Below, piece by piece: positions 21,494 to 33,499 of a DNA stretch of 64,000 nt (positions are counted from its first letter, which is position 1; each line of letters begins with the position of its first letter). A program made the translations under genes and the position numbers. The DNA comes from an uncultured Flavobacteriaceae bacterium (GTDB taxonomy: Bacteria > Bacteroidota > Bacteroidia > Flavobacteriales > Flavobacteriaceae), in assembly GCA_937929935.1 (NCBI GenBank), contig CALFUL010000003.1:1-64000 (forward strand), given 5' to 3'. The notes under the pieces are model-generated. The model had not been told where the DNA came from. It saw only the letters and a list, made by a program, of their open reading frames with translations, and did not search any database.

Positions 21494-21889
21494 ATGAAAA
21501 CAAAAAAAAATAGTTCTAAAGCTGATCTAAAGTTATTGATTGATATCAGTTGCATGGACAAAAGTAATATGGCGGTATTTGAATCATTTCATAAAATGAT
21601 AATAGCATATACGTACAAGGCCACTGATATTGAATTCGATTATAAACGTAAAAGAATACATTTAAATCTTCTTGAAGACGAAATCAAAGGCGTATATCTG
21701 AGAAAATTTGACGATTTATCAACCTATAGAATGTCGGTAAATTTGAAATACAAGAATTTAGATGACTTTTTAAATAGGTGCATCTCCGATTCTGAAGATA
21801 TTTCTAAGTTCTATCCTAATTTGAAATATTGCTTTTTCAAGGGTCGCGCTTCTCAAATGCAAAATACTGCTATTTTAGAAGAAGTTTAA
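21494..21889 (+). CDS. hypothetical protein divergent from the BLUF gene
   Basis: ORF with ATG at 21494 (MKTKKNSSKADLK); no recognised domain. Confidence 0.55.
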   Translation: MKTKKNSSKADLKLLIDISCMDKSNMAVFESFHKMIIAYTYKATDIEFDYKRKRIHLNLLEDEIKGVYLRKFDDLSTYRMSVNLKYKNLDDFLNRCISDSEDISKFYPNLKYCFFKGRASQMQNTAILEEV

Positions 21890-21891
21890 AC

Positions 21892-21930
21892 AAAATTAAA
21901 CCGAAACCTAAAAAGCATCGGTTTAATTTT
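21892..21930. terminator. bidirectional terminator-like hairpin
   Basis: AAAATTAAACCGA ... TCGGTTTAATTTT between convergent genes. Confidence 0.75.
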
Positions 21931-21945
21931 ATAAGTTTTAAACTG

Positions 21946-22491
21946 CTACATAGATACCATTATTGGTACTGCAACTCTAACTGTGCCCCATGCCATGATC
22001 ATGTGTAAGCCAGTTTCAGCATCATCAAAAACTATTGAGAATTCCTCAATTGAATTTGAATCACTTTTTGAAGTTACTCTTACTCTAGCAACATCTGCCT
22101 CCTCATCATAAGAGTATGAGCCCCATTGATTTAAATTACTGTTCAAAATTATTGTCCATTCCTTGTCTCCAGGAATGGTATATAATGCATAGGTTCCTGC
22201 TTTGATAGCACCGCCACCAATGGTAACATCTTTGTAAAAAGTTATTTCAGGTGCCTCATTAGCACCTGTTCTCCAAACTTTTCCGTTCGGCGCTAAATCA
22301 GAAATAGCTCTTCCTTTTAATTGTGGTCGGCTATAAATAACACGTACGGCTTTGTCTGAAATTTTATAACTAGACGGGTAAGAAGCCGCATCCATCGGGC
22401 TTTTATCTAATCCTGGCATTTTTTGAGCGTTGGCTTCCATTGAAAAAATCAATGCGAATGCCATTATAGCAATAGTAAGTACATCTTTCAT
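21946..22491 (-). CDS. DUF2911 secreted protein
   Basis: Signal peptide; VIYSRPQLKGRAI, GKVWRTGANEAPEITF, AGTYALYTIPG motifs. Confidence 0.85.
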   Translation of the reverse strand: MKDVLTIAIMAFALIFSMEANAQKMPGLDKSPMDAASYPSSYKISDKAVRVIYSRPQLKGRAISDLAPNGKVWRTGANEAPEITFYKDVTIGGGAIKAGTYALYTIPGDKEWTIILNSNLNQWGSYSYDEEADVARVRVTSKSDSNSIEEFSIVFDDAETGLHMIMAWGTVRVAVPIMVSM

Positions 22492-22709
22492 AAGTGTGTT
22501 TTATTAAAAGTGAATAGTATAGTAAAGGTCGTAAAATTAATTGATGCTTACAGAATGCTTTATTTCTTATAAATGCATTATAGAATAGTTTAAATAATTT
22601 ATTAATTCATTTCATATAATTACAATATGTAAGTCATAAATGCTTTTATATTGTATTATTGAAAGTATATGATCATTTTTGTAGTATAATTGAAATAAAC
22701 CTATTTATT

Positions 22710-24374
22710 ATGTGTGGAATTGTATGTGCCTTTGATTTGAAAGAAAATGCAGAAGTTTTAAGGCCTAAGCTTCTTGAAATGTCTAAAAAAGTGAGACATA
22801 GAGGGCCAGATTGGAATGGAATTTATGCCGATGAAAAAGCTATTCTAGCTCATGAACGTTTGGCAATTGTTGATCCAGCATCAGGAAAACAACCTTTATT
22901 GAGTCCGGATGGTAAATTGATTTTAGCTGCCAATGGCGAAATATATAACCATAGAGAATTAAGAAAAGAATTTGAAGGTTCCTATGATTTTCAAACCGAA
23001 TCTGATTGCGAAGTTATTTTGGCATTATATAAGAAAAAGGGTGTTTCATTTTTAGATGAGATGAACGGAATTTTCGGTTTTGCGATTTATGACTCAGAAA
23101 ATGATGAGTATTTTATTGCTAGAGATCACATGGGTATTATTCCACTATATATGGGGTGGGATCAGAATGGCACTTTTTATGTTGCTTCTGAATTAAAAGC
23201 TTTAGAAGGTACTTGTTCAAGAATTGAATTATTTCCTCCAGGTCATTTTTTACAAAGTAAAAGTGGCGAATTAAAACGTTGGTATAAGCGTGATTGGATG
23301 GACTATGAAGCCGTTAAAGAAAACGAAACTAGTATTGCCAAAATCAAAGATGCCCTAGAAGCTGCTGTACGCAGACAATTAATGTCAGATGTGCCTTATG
23401 GTGTTTTACTTTCGGGGGGGTTAGATTCTTCAGTGACTTCTGCAATTGCCAAAAAATTTGCACAAAAGAGAATAGAGTCTGATGATACTAAAGATGCTTG
23501 GTGGCCTCAATTGCACTCTTTTTCAGTAGGCCTTGAAGGTTCTCCTGATTTAGCGGCAGCTCAAAAGGTGGCTGACCACATTGGTACAGTTCATCATGAA
23601 ATTAAATTTACCATTCAAGAAGGTTTAGATGCTATAAAAGATGTGGTTTACAATTTAGAAACTTATGATATTACAACCATCAGAGCTTCAACGCCTATGT
23701 ATTTAATGGCAAGAGTTATTAAATCAATGGGTATTAAAATGGTATTATCAGGTGAAGGTGCTGACGAGCTGTTCGGAGGCTATTTGTACTTTCATAAGGC
23801 ACCCAACGCACAAGAATTTCATGAAGAAACGGTTCGTAAATTAAGTAAACTACATATGTATGATTGTTTAAGGGCGAACAAATCTTTAGCGGCTTGGGGT
23901 ATTGAAGGTCGCGTTCCGTTTTTAGATAAAGAGTTTATTGATGTTGCGATGAGTATCAATCCACAAGATAAAATGATCAACGGTGAGCGCATGGAAAAAT
24001 GGGTATTGCGTAAGGCTTTTGAAGATATGCTTCCTGAAAGTGTGGCATGGCGTCAAAAAGAACAATTTTCAGATGGGGTAGGCTATAGTTGGATTGATAC
24101 CTTGAAAGAAGTGGTCAATACCGCCGTTAGCGATGAACAATTAGCAAACGCTAAGTTTAGATTTCCTATTCAAACACCAACTTCGAAAGAAGAATTTTAT
24201 TATCGCTCAATATTTGAAGAACATTTTCCTTCTGATGCAGCTGCATTATGCGTACCACAAGAAGCATCGGTGGCCTGTAGTACACAAATAGCCTTAGACT
24301 GGGATGAAGCCTTCAAAAACATGAATGACCCTTCAGGAAGAGCTGTAGCTAATGTTCACGAAGAAGCGTATTAG
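22710..24374 (+). CDS. asnB: asparagine synthase B (glutamine-hydrolysing)
   Basis: MCGIVCAFD N-terminal nucleophile Cys; VLLSGGLDSS PP-loop; GEGADELFGGY. Confidence 0.95.
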   Translation: MCGIVCAFDLKENAEVLRPKLLEMSKKVRHRGPDWNGIYADEKAILAHERLAIVDPASGKQPLLSPDGKLILAANGEIYNHRELRKEFEGSYDFQTESDCEVILALYKKKGVSFLDEMNGIFGFAIYDSENDEYFIARDHMGIIPLYMGWDQNGTFYVASELKALEGTCSRIELFPPGHFLQSKSGELKRWYKRDWMDYEAVKENETSIAKIKDALEAAVRRQLMSDVPYGVLLSGGLDSSVTSAIAKKFAQKRIESDDTKDAWWPQLHSFSVGLEGSPDLAAAQKVADHIGTVHHEIKFTIQEGLDAIKDVVYNLETYDITTIRASTPMYLMARVIKSMGIKMVLSGEGADELFGGYLYFHKAPNAQEFHEETVRKLSKLHMYDCLRANKSLAAWGIEGRVPFLDKEFIDVAMSINPQDKMINGERMEKWVLRKAFEDMLPESVAWRQKEQFSDGVGYSWIDTLKEVVNTAVSDEQLANAKFRFPIQTPTSKEEFYYRSIFEEHFPSDAAALCVPQEASVACSTQIALDWDEAFKNMNDPSGRAVANVHEEAY

Positions 24375-24454
24375 TTTAAGAATACATTAAGACAGTAGAA
24401 CTGTCAACCAATATAAATTCTGTTACATTCAGTTTTTATTTTAATTAGTCAATT

Positions 24455-24481
24455 GACCCTACTTTTTAGTAGGGTCTTTTT
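24455..24481 (+). terminator. rho-independent terminator after asnB
   Basis: GACCCTACTTTTTAGTAGGGTCTTTTT. Confidence 0.8.
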
Positions 24482-24651
24482 GATATAAATTTCTTGAGTT
24501 TAATCATTGATTTGAATAACAGTTGTTTAGGTTTTTTAGGGCTATATTTTTTCCACAATTATTGTTAATAACTTCATGCTATCAAAATCATCAAAAGACT
24601 ATATCTCATAGGCTATTGACTATATTTGTTAGATTGCAAAATTTGAATTAA

Positions 24652-26673
<2,022 letters not shown>

Positions 26674-26691
26674 ATTCAAATAGTCTTAAAA

Positions 26692-26732
26692 CTAAAAAAA
26701 AACCTGTTCAAATTTTGAACAGGTTTTTTTTG
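26692..26732 (+). terminator. rho-independent terminator after gyrB
   Basis: AAAAAACCTGTTCAAATTTTGAACAGGTTTTTTTT. Confidence 0.88.
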
Positions 26733-26748
26733 GTATTTGAGGGGCGTA

Positions 26749-27120
26749 TTAATTTTGTCGATAGGCTAAAATTTTACCTTCAATGTTTTTGAGTAATATA
26801 CCATTTTCTGAGTCAGTTATTGTAACTACATCATTGGTTTTGTTTTCTAAGCCAGGGTAAGATATGGTGTAAACTCCATCTTCCTCATCCCATCTAAAAT
26901 CAGTAATTACATCTAATCTTTCATTTTGGTATGAATGAAAACGGCCTAAGTAAACGTCATTGAAAATCCATTCATTCTTTGTTTTTGAATTTTGTGATGT
27001 GGTTTGAGTATCGGCTTTTATCCATTTTCCTATAACAGGATCGTTATTCTCAGGTATGCGAGAACAGTTGCTAACAAAAATGATTGTCAATATGGCGATA
27101 AACGAAAATAATCTTTTCAT
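26749..27120 (-). CDS. small lipoprotein of unknown function
   Basis: N-terminal hydrophobic stretch with lipobox-like VSNC; short ORF. Confidence 0.55.
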   Translation of the reverse strand: MKRLFSFIAILTIIFVSNCSRIPENNDPVIGKWIKADTQTTSQNSKTKNEWIFNDVYLGRFHSYQNERLDVITDFRWDEEDGVYTISYPGLENKTNDVVTITDSENGILLKNIEGKILAYRQN

Positions 27121-27352
27121 CTGGTAGGTTTTAGATGCTTGCCTGTAACAAATTGATTTGGGGTTACTTCTGTATAATTTAACGGCAGGTTTACTTCGTG
27201 TATTGCTAAAATTCGATGTATGGTAACCAATTATCGATTTCTTCGTTGAATTGCATCTATTTTTAACAAGAGATGCATTTTGTCGATGTATTTTTTGCGA
27301 TAACCATATGAATTTGAGTCTATTTCATCAAGTAAAATCTTTTGAAAATTTG

Positions 27353-27360
27353 TATTTTTG
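27353..27360 (+). promoter_or_regulatory. -7 box TATTTTTG upstream of mdh
   Basis: Matches TAnnTTTG, 24 nt before the mdh ATG. Confidence 0.45.
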
Positions 27361-27384
27361 AGTAAATATTAAAAACACATTTTC

Positions 27385-28311
27385 ATGAAAATTACTGTTG
27401 TAGGTGCAGGAGCTGTAGGGGCTAGTTGTGCTGAATATATCGCTATTAAAAATTTTGCTTCTGAAGTAGTTTTATTAGATATCAAAGAAGGCTATGCAGA
27501 AGGAAAAGCTATGGATTTGATGCAAACCGCATCTTTAAATGGTTTTGACACAAAAATAACAGGTTCAACAAGTGACTATTCGAAAACTGCAGGAAGCGAC
27601 ATAGCAGTAATCACATCAGGTATTCCAAGAAAACCGGGTATGACACGTGAAGAATTAATAGGTATTAATGCCGGAATTGTAAAGTCAGTTTCTTCAAGTT
27701 TAATTGAACATTCGCCAAATGTGACCCTAATAGTGGTAAGTAACCCAATGGATACGATGACCTATTTAGTTCACAAAACAACAAACCTACCAAAACACAA
27801 AATAATTGGTATGGGTGGGGCACTTGATAGTGCTAGATTTAAATACCGTTTGGCTGAAGCAATGGAAGCACCAATTTCAGATATTGATGGTATGGTAATT
27901 GGCGGTCATAGTGATAAGGGTATGGTACCTTTAGCATCTCACGCTACAAGAAATAGTATTCAAGTATCTGAATTTTTAACGGCTGACAGACTTCAAAAGG
28001 TAGTAGAAGACACTAAAGTTGGTGGGGCAACCTTAACAAAACTATTAGGCACAAGTGCTTGGTACGCACCAGGTGCCGCAGTTTCTGGGTTGGTACAAGC
28101 AATTGCTTGTGACCAGAAAAAAATGTTTCCATGTTCAACCTATTTAGAAGGAGAATATGGTCTAAATGATATTTGTATTGGTGTGCCCGTAATATTAGGT
28201 AAAAACGGAATCGAAAAGATTGTCGACATTCCTTTAAGTGATGCTGAAAAGGCAAAAATGCAAGAGAGTGCAGCAGGTGTAACCAAAACAAATGGTCTGT
28301 TAGAGTTGTAA
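27385..28311 (+). CDS. mdh: malate dehydrogenase
   Basis: KITVVGAGAVGASCAEYI, SGIPRKPGMTREEL, VSNPMDTMTYL, GGHSDKGMVPL. Confidence 0.95.
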   Translation: MKITVVGAGAVGASCAEYIAIKNFASEVVLLDIKEGYAEGKAMDLMQTASLNGFDTKITGSTSDYSKTAGSDIAVITSGIPRKPGMTREELIGINAGIVKSVSSSLIEHSPNVTLIVVSNPMDTMTYLVHKTTNLPKHKIIGMGGALDSARFKYRLAEAMEAPISDIDGMVIGGHSDKGMVPLASHATRNSIQVSEFLTADRLQKVVEDTKVGGATLTKLLGTSAWYAPGAAVSGLVQAIACDQKKMFPCSTYLEGEYGLNDICIGVPVILGKNGIEKIVDIPLSDAEKAKMQESAAGVTKTNGLLEL

Positions 28312-28336
28312 TCTAGTAAGCGTTTAGAATTCATAA

Positions 28337-28364
28337 AAACATCCCGCCATCGTGCGGGATGTTT
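28337..28364 (+). terminator. rho-independent terminator after mdh
   Basis: AAAACATCCCGCCATCGTGCGGGATGTTTT. Confidence 0.85.
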
Positions 28365-28415
28365 TCATTTCTTACATTAACTACTAAATAAATTGCCATT
28401 TCTTTACGTAAATCC

Positions 28416-28423
28416 TATATTTG
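28416..28423 (+). promoter_or_regulatory. -7 box TATATTTG upstream of secDF, with TTG at 28393
   Basis: TTG-N20-TATATTTG matches the Bacteroidota sigma-ABfr promoter pattern. Confidence 0.55.
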
Positions 28424-28461
28424 CACGCTGTTAAGAAAACCATCAAAAAATAACATAATCC

Positions 28462-31419
28462 ATGCAAAATAAAGGACTTGTAAAGCTATTCGCTTTTTTA
28501 TTTGCTCTAGTTAGTATTTACCAATTGTCATATACTTTCATAGCAGATAAAGTTGAAACAGAAGCCGCGGCGTTTGCCTCAAAAAAAATATCAGGTACAG
28601 CATCAGAAGATACTGATGCAAGAGAAGTACTAACTGCGAATTATCTTGATTCAGTTGGGCAAAATTCAATTTTTGGCTACGCCACCTACAATACTGCCAA
28701 GAAAAATCAGTTAAATAAAGGGCTTGATTTAAAAGGCGGTATAAACGTTACCCTTCAAATATCTGTAAAAGATATTCTAAAAGGTCTTGCCAATAATTCA
28801 AAGAGTCCAATTTTCACAAAGGCCCTAGCAGATGCTGATGCAGCCTCTAGAGATAGTGATGATACTTATGTAGACCTCTTTTTTGAAGCTTTTGAAAACA
28901 TTAAAGGAGACACCAAATTAGCCTCTCCAGATATTTTTGCTAACAAGGGCTTAAGTGATGTGATAAACTTTCAAATGAGTGATAATGAGGTTAAGCCCAT
29001 TATCAGAACTAAAATTGATGAGTCAATTGTATCTGCTTTTGAAGTTTTAAGAAAACGTATTGACGGTTTCGGAGTAACACAACCTAATATTCAAAGAATT
29101 GGTACTTCAGGTCGTGTTTTGGTTGAATTGCCAGGTGCACGAGATATTGAAAGAGCTCAAGACTTATTATCTAGTACAGCACAATTAGAATTTTGGGAAA
29201 CGTATCAAGAAACAAACCCTAGCTTTAGTACTTTTTATCGCTTAGCAAATGAAAAACTTAAAGAGTTAGTAGATGTTAAAGAAGTAAAAGAGGAGCAACC
29301 TGAGCAAGAAATAGACTCACTTTTATCAAGTATTGATGATGTTGCTAGTATTGTAAACCCTTTAGATATTTTACAATTTGCACCACAAGGTAACAATGCT
29401 GTTTTCAGAGCAGCTATAAAAGATACCGCGCAAGTTGGTGAATACCTTAGAATGCCGCAGATTAGACGATTATTACCAAATGACGTTCAATTTGCCAAAT
29501 TTGTATGGGGACGACCTGAAACTGAAGAAAGCGAAGTAGTTAATTTATATGCCTTAAAATCAAATAGAGATAACAAGCCAAGAATGAGTGGTGATGTGGT
29601 AAGTGATGCTCGTGATCAATTTGATCAGTTCAATAAGCCTGCCATTGGCATGACTATGAATACTAAAGGGGCTAAAGACTGGCAAAAATTAACAAGTGAT
29701 GCAAACTTGAATGATACAGGTATTGCAGTTGTTCTCGATAACAAAGTGTATACGGCACCCGGGTGTTCTGTAGCTGGGGGTATTTCTGGTGGAAGCACAG
29801 AAATCACAGGTTCTTTCGCTTTAGAAAAAACAAAAGATATAGCGAACGTTTTAAGAGCAGGTAAACTTCCTGCAAGAGCAGAAATAATTCAATCTGAGAT
29901 TGTGGGCCCTTCTTTAGGTCAAGAAGCAATTGACAATGGTTTCATGTCTTTCATGATTGCCATGGCGATTGTTTTAATATGGATGGTCTTTTATTATGGT
30001 AAAGCTGGTTTATTTGCCGATGTCGCATTGTTATTAAACATCTTATTAATATTCGGAGCATTAACAAGCGCCAAAGCTGTTTTAACCTTACCGGGTATTG
30101 CAGGTATTGTTTTAACTATAGGTATGTCAGTTGATGCGAACGTACTGATCTTTGAACGTATTAAAGAAGAATTGGCAAAAGGTAAGGGTAAGAGTCTTGC
30201 TGTTGCTGATGGTTTCAAGAATGCGTTATCTTCAATTTTAGATGCAAATATTACAACCGGTTTAACAGCGATTATTTTATTCCTTTTTGGATCAGGACCA
30301 ATTAAAGGATTCGCAACTACCTTAATTATAGGTATTCTTACTTCTTTATTTACAGCAATCTTTGTAACAAGATTATTGGTTGATTGGTATTTGAGTGGTA
30401 AAGGAAGAAACCTTGATTTCTCAACAGCCTTGACAAAGAACTTATTTACAGGTACTAAAATCAAATTCTTAAAAAAGCGCACCATTGCATTTGTTATTTC
30501 AGGTGTCTTGATAGCAGCTGGTTTATTTTCATTATTAGCCGGACCTGGTTTACAACAAGGTGTTGATTTTATTGGAGGAAGATCGTATCAAGTAAGATTC
30601 GAAAAGCAAGTAAATTCTTCTGAGATAGCCTCAGAATTAAATACTGTATTTGGTAGTGGTACTAATGTAAAACGATTTGGTGATGTCAATCAAATTAAAA
30701 TAACCACGCCTTACAAGGTTGATGTTGAAGGTACTGAGGTTGACAAAGAGATTCAAGATATGCTCTTTACTTCTTTACAAAAGTATTTACCTGACGGAAC
30801 AACAAAATCAGATTTCATTGTTGGTAGCGACGAAAAAGAAGTAGGTATTATGCAGTCTAGTAAAGTCGGGCCTACCATAGCAGATGATATTAAGAAAAAT
30901 GCACTTTGGGCTATTCTTGGTTCATTAGTGGTCGTTTTCTTATACATTTTAATTCGTTTTAGTAAGTGGCAATACTCACTTGGGGCTGTAATTGCAGTTG
31001 TACATGATGTTTTAATTGTACTAGGAGTTTTCTCAATATTTGGTACCATAATGCCTTTTAATATGGAAATTGACCAAGCTTTTATTGCAGCAATACTGAC
31101 AGTAATTGGGTACTCACTAAATGATACGGTTGTTGTATTTGACCGTATTCGTGAGATTATTGGTGAGAAAGGATGGCGCGGTGGTGCTAATGTAGATTTA
31201 GCATTAAACAGCACCTTGAGTAGAACCTTGAATACTTCTTTAACCACCTTGGTGGTGTTGTTAGCCATATTTACTTTTGGTGGTGAGTCATTAAGAGGAT
31301 TTATGTTCGCGATGATTATAGGTGTTATTATTGGTACATATTCTTCATTGTTTATTGCAACACCTATTATGTTTGGTTTCTTGAATAAAAGCGTGAAATC
31401 AGGCGAGGATAAAGAATAA
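28462..31419 (+). CDS. secDF: fused protein translocase subunit SecDF
   Basis: 985 aa with SecD (GLDLKGGINVTLQI) and SecF (GVDFIGGRSYQVRF, GYSLNDTVVVFDRIRE) halves. Confidence 0.95.
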   Translation: MQNKGLVKLFAFLFALVSIYQLSYTFIADKVETEAAAFASKKISGTASEDTDAREVLTANYLDSVGQNSIFGYATYNTAKKNQLNKGLDLKGGINVTLQISVKDILKGLANNSKSPIFTKALADADAASRDSDDTYVDLFFEAFENIKGDTKLASPDIFANKGLSDVINFQMSDNEVKPIIRTKIDESIVSAFEVLRKRIDGFGVTQPNIQRIGTSGRVLVELPGARDIERAQDLLSSTAQLEFWETYQETNPSFSTFYRLANEKLKELVDVKEVKEEQPEQEIDSLLSSIDDVASIVNPLDILQFAPQGNNAVFRAAIKDTAQVGEYLRMPQIRRLLPNDVQFAKFVWGRPETEESEVVNLYALKSNRDNKPRMSGDVVSDARDQFDQFNKPAIGMTMNTKGAKDWQKLTSDANLNDTGIAVVLDNKVYTAPGCSVAGGISGGSTEITGSFALEKTKDIANVLRAGKLPARAEIIQSEIVGPSLGQEAIDNGFMSFMIAMAIVLIWMVFYYGKAGLFADVALLLNILLIFGALTSAKAVLTLPGIAGIVLTIGMSVDANVLIFERIKEELAKGKGKSLAVADGFKNALSSILDANITTGLTAIILFLFGSGPIKGFATTLIIGILTSLFTAIFVTRLLVDWYLSGKGRNLDFSTALTKNLFTGTKIKFLKKRTIAFVISGVLIAAGLFSLLAGPGLQQGVDFIGGRSYQVRFEKQVNSSEIASELNTVFGSGTNVKRFGDVNQIKITTPYKVDVEGTEVDKEIQDMLFTSLQKYLPDGTTKSDFIVGSDEKEVGIMQSSKVGPTIADDIKKNALWAILGSLVVVFLYILIRFSKWQYSLGAVIAVVHDVLIVLGVFSIFGTIMPFNMEIDQAFIAAILTVIGYSLNDTVVVFDRIREIIGEKGWRGGANVDLALNSTLSRTLNTSLTTLVVLLAIFTFGGESLRGFMFAMIIGVIIGTYSSLFIATPIMFGFLNKSVKSGEDKE

Positions 31420-31439
31420 GTTTTATAGTTATATAATAA

Positions 31440-31472
31440 TAAAAAGAGCCACTGCAAAGTGGCTCTTTTTTT
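31440..31472 (+). terminator. rho-independent terminator after secDF
   Basis: AAAAAGAGCCACTGCAAAGTGGCTCTTTTTTT. Confidence 0.88.
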
Positions 31473-31503
31473 ATGGCTTCTTTTCGTCATTTCAGTCTAA
31501 CTT

Positions 31504-31529
31504 GTCATTCCGAACAAAGTGAGGAATCT
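31504..31529. repeat. dispersed repeat arm, inverted near copy of 8581-8606
   Basis: gtcattccgaacaaagtgaggaatct versus the reverse complement of agattcctcactttgttcggaaagac. Confidence 0.6.
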
Positions 31530-31701
31530 TATGTTTTAGTGATGTTTCTAGAAAATTCTTTGTTATTTACCACTGTTACAACGGCCGGGGAGAAATTTTA
31601 ATATTTTTTACTTTTTAAAATACAAATGAATTTTTAAAAAAGAAGTTAACGCTTAGGTTTCTTAATGGGAATAAAAACATGGCAACTAATATGGGGGTAA
31701 A

Positions 31702-33225
31702 CTATTTCAACGAAAATTTATGTATTAGCAGTTTTTCATTATTCTCAGGTTTCACAACTGTAATAATTCCGTTTTCGGTGAAGTGACTTAATAAGGTGTA
31801 ACCGTCTTCTGAATCAGAAATTTTTTCAATAAATTCTTTATAATTACTATCATACAAGCAGGCTAAATATGAATTTTTATCTAGGGTTAATTTTTCAGAA
31901 AACTCTTCTTTCAAAATCATACCTGAGTATTCATTGGTTTTTGTATTTAAAAATCGATTTACTCTTTTGTTCTTATACGTTCCTATCTCTTTTTGGTTAA
32001 TTATTTCTCCTGTATTTTTGTCTATTACATAAAATTTTAGGTGTTCTTGGGTGCTATATGGATAAAGTGATAAGGCTACAAAATTTTTGGTGATATCTAC
32101 AAAAACATGTACCAGATTTCTGTTAAAATTATGAAGCTTAAAATCGGGTAAGTTTTGAAAGGTATTCCATAATAGTGTACCATTAGTATCAAATTTTTGC
32201 AACATAAAGGCATCATCTTTTTCTTCTAGTTTCAATATTGAATGCGAATAAAACGCATCCTCATTTTTACTGTAATTCAATTGGGCCATTGATTCAGTAG
32301 TAAATAGTGTCGAGCCAGCATGGTTTAAATCGGCTCCGCGTTCACCATGATAATAAGTTGAATTATCTCCAAGTCGAGCGACACGAAATGCTTCGCTTTT
32401 GCTAGGGCGTTTAATTTCGACTATTCTATCCCCAAGAACTTCGGCCTTATAATTATATGTAATTACGCGGTATACTTTTATTTTCTCTTTTGAACGTTTA
32501 ATGATATCTGGTATGGCATCCTCATGCAAGGCGTATGATAATAAAAACCTATTTTCATCAAAATATAAAAGCTTTGGATCACTAATAAAATCACAGCAAT
32601 CATCATTAATCACTAGTTTATGATAGTCTTCTTTTAAGGTTTCTAATTCTTTATGGTACAAAAAGAAATCAGTATCAGCATAATTGCGCCTATTGAAATT
32701 TGACCAACCTTCTTTTCTACCAATAGATAAAAAGTGTTTATCAGTTACAAACTCTTTTGATAAAAAATCTATAGAACTTGAAAATTCTGAAAGTTTTCTA
32801 ATTGGATTTTCCTCTATGTCGCCATTAATATCCATATCGCTGAACTCAAACTCCTTAGTATTCCAAATAAAATAATTCCTTAATTTTTTATACAAAATGT
32901 TCTTTCCGGTATGTGAAAAAAACATTGATAGATTAGACGCAGTTCTGGGTGCAGTATCTGCAGTCAATGGGTTGCTCAAATACTCATCAGGAACTTTCAT
33001 TTTCTCAGCACTTGTATAGGTCAGTATATCTAAATTATCATCAACTATGGTATATACTGAAGTGTTCTCTTTTTTACCCTTTTTAAAAACTGAGAATGCC
33101 CCTGTTTGATGAAATCTATAATCAATAACTTTTAGCCCATCTGAAAGTGATATTTCAATGGTTTTTTCTTGTGATATTGCCAAACCAGTGTTGAACAAAA
33201 ACAGTAAGCCTAATAAGTATTTCAT
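31702..33225 (-). CDS. secreted hypothetical protein
   Basis: 507 aa ORF with signal peptide MKYLLGLLFLFNTGLAISQ; no recognised domain. Confidence 0.6.
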   Translation of the reverse strand: MKYLLGLLFLFNTGLAISQEKTIEISLSDGLKVIDYRFHQTGAFSVFKKGKKENTSVYTIVDDNLDILTYTSAEKMKVPDEYLSNPLTADTAPRTASNLSMFFSHTGKNILYKKLRNYFIWNTKEFEFSDMDINGDIEENPIRKLSEFSSSIDFLSKEFVTDKHFLSIGRKEGWSNFNRRNYADTDFFLYHKELETLKEDYHKLVINDDCCDFISDPKLLYFDENRFLLSYALHEDAIPDIIKRSKEKIKVYRVITYNYKAEVLGDRIVEIKRPSKSEAFRVARLGDNSTYYHGERGADLNHAGSTLFTTESMAQLNYSKNEDAFYSHSILKLEEKDDAFMLQKFDTNGTLLWNTFQNLPDFKLHNFNRNLVHVFVDITKNFVALSLYPYSTQEHLKFYVIDKNTGEIINQKEIGTYKNKRVNRFLNTKTNEYSGMILKEEFSEKLTLDKNSYLACLYDSNYKEFIEKISDSEDGYTLLSHFTENGIITVVKPENNEKLLIHKFSLK

Positions 33226-33499
33226 AGTACTGATTTCAAATTATTTTAAATTTCAAGCGAAGTTGTCATTAAATTATTGACCTTCTAAAAATACACCTAA
33301 GAACTTGGCTATCAAAATTTGTATTTTAAAAGGTAATTTTCATAGTCAAACTACGCATTTTAATACCTGTTTTTAGTTGTTAAGGCTTTTCAAAAAACAC
33401 AATTTTACGCATAACCGTGCACTAAAAGTTGCTAGTCTATTCGTCACAAAATGAAACTATTACAGGTATTAGGTAGAATGTAACTACTATCCCTTTGGT

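Noticed and set aside
29994-31490. Long antisense ORFs 29994-30485 and 30753-31490 opposite secDF
   Set aside because: Low-complexity shadow translations of a conserved gene; no ribosome-binding context or family resemblance.
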